Source: CAVTUU01 sp045804965
Lineage (GTDB): Bacteria; Chloroflexota; Chloroflexia; Thermomicrobiales; UBA6265
Assembly (NCBI GenBank): GCA_045804965.1
Contig: JBJMMD010000031.1
Coordinates: 80,174-144,173, forward strand
DNA: 64,000 nucleotides
Direction: 5' to 3'
Shown here: positions 60,659-64,000 of the stretch, piece after piece
How positions within the stretch are numbered: the first letter of the stretch is position 1
Layout of the letters: the number at the start of each line of letters is the position of its first letter
Translations under genes and position numbers: made by a program
Notes under the pieces: model-generated
What the model was told of the DNA's origin: nothing
The model's database searches: none
Seen by the model: the letters and a program-made list of their open reading frames with translations, nothing else

Positions 60659-60953
60659 CGTCAAAGCTGGCTAATGCGGCCAGTGGCACGAGCCGCACTG
60701 GTGGCCGGGCTGTCATCGGCACAATCTGCTCGACCGGAACACCGAGCTCCCGTGCGATCAGCTTTGCGACAGTATGTACACAATACGCGCCCTGACAAAC
60801 TCCCATTCCGGCCCGTGTTCGCCGCTTGACATCGTTCACCGATTGCGCACCTTCTGCAATCGCCTGCAGAATCTCGTCCTCTTCGATCTCTTCACAGCGA
60901 CAGATGAAGCACAGTCCAGCTACAGGCGAAGGTTGGTTCTCCGCGTCGGACAT
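60651..60953 (-). CDS. BFD-like [2Fe-2S] protein of a flavoprotein dehydrogenase cluster
   Basis: 100 residues from the ATG at 60953. Cys18 and Cys20 in CFICRCEEI and Cys53 and Cys58 in GVCQGAYCVH give the CxC...CxxxxC pattern of BFD-like [2Fe-2S] domains that bind flavoproteins. Such a domain is the C-terminal part of the HcnB/OoxA/PrdH-like alpha subunit in dehydrogenases for hydroxyproline, opines or HCN synthesis; here it is a separate gene. It lies four bases after the FAD protein gene and would relay electrons from it. AGGTG precedes the start. Confidence 0.85.
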   Translation of the reverse strand: MSDAENQPSPVAGLCFICRCEEIEEDEILQAIAEGAQSVNDVKRRTRAGMGVCQGAYCVHTVAKLIARELGVPVEQIVPMTARPPVRLVPLAALASFDDE

Positions 60954-60957
60954 CTCT

Positions 60958-61860
60958 TTACACCTGCGCATAGGCCGGCGTAACCCCTGCCAGGAGCTCG
61001 AGGCGCTCGCCCGCCTGTGCCCAAAAGGTTGTTCGGCTTTTCTCGAACATATCTTCGTCGACGAATCCCAATGAGTGCGCGGCGCTGATGCCTGCAAACC
61101 GACCCTCTGCGGCCGCCGTTAGCCTGTCACATATGCCCGCGGCATCTCCAGCGCTCAGGATTTCCGGTTTGCTCGTTTGCAGAAACTCATTCCGTACTGG
61201 CACGAAGCCGCCAAGCGCTTCGCTGTATCCGATCGCACATTCGGCCATCAGCGCTAACTCGATGTCGGGCTGCCGACCGGTTGCAACAACGACAACGTCA
61301 GCCGGCAACCGGGCGCCTTCAATCTCTACCGAATCAACGCCTTGTTCTCCGAAGGCTTTGAAGCTTGGGATCTGGTGTGGTGCAACTTGGGCGACGATCT
61401 CGCCGCCGAAATACTTGATGTCGCTCGTGCTTGCGGTCGCGTCAAGGCCATCTCCCAGAACAACAAACCGTCTCCCCGGCATAACACTTCTCCGAAACAA
61501 GATACTTATCGCACAATTTGAAAAGACGCCTGGTAGCGATCCACCCGGAAACGGGCACGGCAAATCAGTTGCACCCGTCGCCAAGACAACTCTGTCTGCC
61601 TTTACTTGATACGACTGATCTCCGTACACGACGCCGAGAATGTTGCCGGCGAAGACGCCCCAAACCACGCTGCCTCGTTGAAAAACGAACCCCTCGGTAG
61701 AGCGTTCTCGAAGGCCAGGACGCTCGTCGACCACAAGCTGATCGTGAAAAACCGGCATTTCATCAAAGAGAATCGTTTCCGCGCCCACGCTTGATGCTGC
61801 TCCAGCTGCGTTTCTTCCCGCGTACCCGCCGCCAACTACCGCAACTTGCACACGCTTCAC
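60958..61860 (-). CDS. NAD(P)/FAD-dependent oxidoreductase (HcnB/OoxA/sarcosine-oxidase-alpha-like)
   Basis: 300 residues, pyridine-nucleotide-disulfide fold without the redox CxxC. FAD loop VAVVGGGYAGRNAA, VVLATGATDLPCPFPGG near 93 and the second dinucleotide region VVLGDGLDATAS near 133, then VVVATGRQPDIEL and ILSAGDAAGICD near 235. It resembles the FAD/NAD-binding subunit of amino-acid (D-proline, hydroxyproline, opine, glycine) dehydrogenases, between a 2Fe-2S ferredoxin-like and a BFD-like [2Fe-2S] gene. The GTG start overlaps the upstream stop by four bases (GTGA). Missing from the cluster is the DAO-type catalytic subunit. Confidence 0.85.
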   Translation of the reverse strand: MKRVQVAVVGGGYAGRNAAGAASSVGAETILFDEMPVFHDQLVVDERPGLRERSTEGFVFQRGSVVWGVFAGNILGVVYGDQSYQVKADRVVLATGATDLPCPFPGGSLPGVFSNCAISILFRRSVMPGRRFVVLGDGLDATASTSDIKYFGGEIVAQVAPHQIPSFKAFGEQGVDSVEIEGARLPADVVVVATGRQPDIELALMAECAIGYSEALGGFVPVRNEFLQTSKPEILSAGDAAGICDRLTAAAEGRFAGISAAHSLGFVDEDMFEKSRTTFWAQAGERLELLAGVTPAYAQV

Positions 61861-62216
61861 GGTTCAATCTCCCTATTGATCGTTCCAAGTCCCCGCTGGA
61901 TCTTAATCACCATTTCATCTCGTACGGGCGTCATGCAAGCGCGGACGTTCAATTCGCCGTCGACTTCCATGAGGCAATCGGAACAGCGTCCGACCATGCA
62001 ATACCCGCCACGTGCCTCGCCGGTTTTGGGCATTGTCCGAAAGACACGTATCCCATTCGCCAAAAGCGCCGTGGCGATTGGTTCGCTTTCTCGTGCCTCG
62101 ATTACCCTGCCGTCGACGGTGAGCGTAACCGTTTGAACCGATAGCGACTCGAGGTCAAATGGAAACCTAATAATCCGATTGCCTTCGATGACGGCTTTCA
62201 TCGGCGAATCGTCCAT
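61857..62216 (-). CDS. (2Fe-2S)-binding ferredoxin-like subunit
   Basis: 119 residues from the ATG at 62216. Cys73, Cys78, Cys81 and Cys94 (RGGYCMVGRCSDCLMEV and NVRACMTP) form the C-x4-C-x2-C-x12-C pattern of plant-type [2Fe-2S] domains in HcnA/OoxC/sarcosine-oxidase small components. The beta strands VTLTVDGRVIEARESEPIATALL match this fold. First gene of the cluster. TTG at 62297 would add 27 residues without domain features. Electron carrier for the flavoprotein beside it. Confidence 0.85.
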   Translation of the reverse strand: MDDSPMKAVIEGNRIIRFPFDLESLSVQTVTLTVDGRVIEARESEPIATALLANGIRVFRTMPKTGEARGGYCMVGRCSDCLMEVDGELNVRACMTPVRDEMVIKIQRGLGTINREIEP

Positions 62217-62445
62217 CGGCACGGAGCCTTCATTGAAAAGGAACTCGCAGCAATTTTGAGTCGACACGATGATTGCACTTGGACATTTCGCCGTCAAATC
62301 TTGAAGAGCTGCGCTTGAAAACCCTTGGGCTATACTGCGCGGACACTTGGCGACGATTCAGCGGCAAATCCCAGAACTCAGCTACGGGAAGCTCGACTTC
62401 AGCATCGCCAGGCTGGTTCGTTCAACGCACTCAGGAGGCCGAGGC

Positions 62446-63864
62446 ATGGTAACTGGATCCGTGAGCGGGAATGGGTGGGAAGCGACCTCGGTCGTCGAGG
62501 CGCCGCCGTCAACTCAGATCGAGCAGGATGCGCTCGAGCACGTCTGGATCCATCAAGCTCCCTGGGTGGAGATCGCAGAAGAAGATCGACTCCGTGTCTT
62601 TGATCGCGGCCAATGCTCGACGCTTTGGGATGTCCGCGGCCGCGAATATCTCGACGGCATCTCTGGTCTCTGGGTCGTCAACGCCGGTCACGGTCGCGCC
62701 GAAATTGGCGAAGCGATGGCCCAGCAAGCAGCCCGCCTCGCTTATGCGTCCAGCCTCTCGTTCACGACTGTTCCAGCAACGGAGCTCGCGGCCATGATCG
62801 CCGAGATCACTCCCGGTGATCTCGGCCGCGTCTTCTTCTGTTCCGGCGGGTCGGAAGCAGTCGAAACCGCGCTCAAAATCGCCAAACAAGTGCAGGCGAT
62901 GCGCGGTTTCCCGCGGCGCTACAAGATCATTGCCCGTCGCGGCTCGTACCACGGGATGACGATGGGCGCGATGAGCCTGACCGCGATCCGCAACGAGAAC
63001 TGGTTTGGTCCGTTCATGTACGGCGTGTCCCACGTCCCGCACCCGAATCGGTATCGCTCCGATTTCGGCGTCGAGGGTGAGCTCGCCGACATCAAGGCCG
63101 CTGAGTACGTCGAACAAGAAATCATCAGCCAAGGGCCCGACACCGTCGCTGCAGTCATCGCCGAACCGATTTCGACGGCCGCCGGCGTGCATGTGCCGTC
63201 GGTGTCGTACTGGAAGCTGCTGCGCGAGATTTGCGATCGCCACGGCGTGCTACTGATTGCGGACGAGGTCATCGATGGCTTTGGCCGCACCGGCAAGATG
63301 TTCGCAATGGAGCACTACGGGGTCGTGCCCGACATTATGACCATTGCCAAGGGTCTTTCCTCCGGCTATGCGCCGATCGCAGCGGCCGTCGTCCGCCCGG
63401 CGGTATTCGACGCGTTCAAGGAACAGAAGTCGGTTTACATGGGTCACCTGTTGACCTTCGGCGGTCATCCGGTCGCGGCCGCCGCGGCAATCAAGAACCT
63501 CGAAATCTTCAAGGACGAGAATCTCGTGCGCCGTGGCGCGGAGATGGGCGAGTACCTGCGTGAGCAGCTTGAAGAACTCCGTGCGCATCCGACCGTCGGC
63601 GATGTGCGGGGTGTTGGGCTGCTTCATGCGATCGAACTCGTTTCGAGCAAGTCGACGAAGGCGAAGTGGGGCAAGGACCATGGCTTCACCAAGCGGCTCG
63701 GCGAGTCGACAATGGAGAAGGGGTTCATCACCCGTGTCTGGGATGTGATGCACTTCGCCCCACCCCTGGTGGTGACGAAGGACGAAATCGATCGCATGGT
63801 GACCATCGCCGACGAAGCCCTGACGGCCGCTGAAGCCGAATTCGCCTCGGAAATTACTGATTAG
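62446..63864 (+). CDS. Class III aminotransferase (omega-amino acid/aspartate family)
   Basis: 472 residues, fold type I PLP enzyme. GLWVVNAGHGRAEIGEAMAQQ near 76, FFCSGGSEAVETALKIAKQ near 125, SYHGMTMGAMSLTA near 165, AAVIAEPISTAAGVHVP near 235, LLIADEVIDGFGRTGKMF near 270 (Asp on the PLP ring) and PLP lysine Lys302 in MTIAKGLSSGYAP are all intact. Family members use omega-amino acids, diamines or taurine as donors; substrate not set. ATG with AGGAGG seven bases upstream. Divergent from the flavoprotein cluster and followed by a strong hairpin. Confidence 0.93.
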   Translation: MVTGSVSGNGWEATSVVEAPPSTQIEQDALEHVWIHQAPWVEIAEEDRLRVFDRGQCSTLWDVRGREYLDGISGLWVVNAGHGRAEIGEAMAQQAARLAYASSLSFTTVPATELAAMIAEITPGDLGRVFFCSGGSEAVETALKIAKQVQAMRGFPRRYKIIARRGSYHGMTMGAMSLTAIRNENWFGPFMYGVSHVPHPNRYRSDFGVEGELADIKAAEYVEQEIISQGPDTVAAVIAEPISTAAGVHVPSVSYWKLLREICDRHGVLLIADEVIDGFGRTGKMFAMEHYGVVPDIMTIAKGLSSGYAPIAAAVVRPAVFDAFKEQKSVYMGHLLTFGGHPVAAAAAIKNLEIFKDENLVRRGAEMGEYLREQLEELRAHPTVGDVRGVGLLHAIELVSSKSTKAKWGKDHGFTKRLGESTMEKGFITRVWDVMHFAPPLVVTKDEIDRMVTIADEALTAAEAEFASEITD

Positions 63865-63892
63865 GCAACAATCGCCAATAGGAACGAGATCC

Positions 63893-63918
63893 GGGCGGGC
63901 ACGGAAACGTGCCCGCCC
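63893..63918 (+). terminator. Rho-independent-type terminator of the aminotransferase gene
   Basis: Perfect 11-bp stem GGGCGGGCACG / CGTGCCCGCCC with a GAAA tetraloop, 28 bases past the stop; the following CACATCGTCTCTCC is T-containing but has no long T run. The rest of the window to 64000 holds no recognised feature. Confidence 0.7.
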
Positions 63919-64000
63919 CACATCGTCTCTCCTCGCTTCGTCCCCCACGGTTATCGGACTGCGTCCGGCGGGGTTCGAGGCGCCGCGGCGGGATGCGCGG

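Noticed and set aside
1..64000. CRISPR arrays, intact insertion sequences, rRNA or phage genes
   Set aside because: No regularly spaced repeats, transposase with terminal repeats, rRNA or phage structural genes were seen.

Overview
The window reads as chromosomal DNA of a Gram-positive-like, non-spore-forming Chloroflexota bacterium, most likely Thermomicrobia (Sphaerobacter/Nitrolancea-like). This is inferred from the moderately high GC, many TAT-exported ABC solute-binding proteins, TP-rich secreted proteins carrying SH3 domains, a Cu nitrite reductase of NirK type and a probable selenocysteine gene. No rRNA or other taxonomic marker is present, so the assignment is tentative.

Layout. 1-2542: the 3' end of a family 18 glycosidase, then an Eis-like acetyltransferase and an unknown gene on the minus strand. 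2611-11576: a minus-strand carbohydrate ABC operon (binding protein, two permeases) that unusually carries three separate MalK-type ATPase genes, plus an alpha/beta hydrolase and a DUF624-like membrane protein. 11891-16520: proline dehydrogenase, an AarF/UbiB-type kinase and a secreted protein. 16917-24020: a ribose-type sugar ABC operon, divergent from an enolase-superfamily dehydratase and an SDR dehydrogenase, which together suggest uptake and oxidation of a sugar or sugar acid. 24408-27176: NirK-type nitrite reductase and a rhomboid protease, separated by decayed sequence. 27393-32316: treY-treZ, for trehalose from alpha-glucan.

34283-36044 holds a tRNA-Lys gene and, 1.7 kb away in the same orientation, a 33-bp copy of its 3' end. 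Between them lies only anmK, with notably high GC, and repeats that look like integrase arm sites. This has the architecture of a minimal or decayed integrative element.

36147-55639 is mostly housekeeping: DUF92, prepilin peptidase-aroE-mltG, miaA, a REC/degenerate-GGDEF protein, rhodanese and an Fe-S scaffold protein, DUF2851, an SDR, an amidohydrolase, a glutamine synthetase-like ligase, an Orn/Lys/Arg-type decarboxylase, an aminotransferase and oligoendopeptidase F. 55992-63864 holds nadA with a structured leader, a peroxiredoxin gene whose catalytic position is an in-frame UGA followed by a SECIS-like hairpin (a probable selenoprotein), an AI-2E family exporter, three genes resembling small and flavoprotein subunits of amino-acid dehydrogenases, and a class III aminotransferase.

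The two best leads are the UGA-containing peroxiredoxin (57354-57800) and the tRNA-Lys/anmK island (34283-36044). No CRISPR array, rRNA, intact transposase or phage gene was seen.
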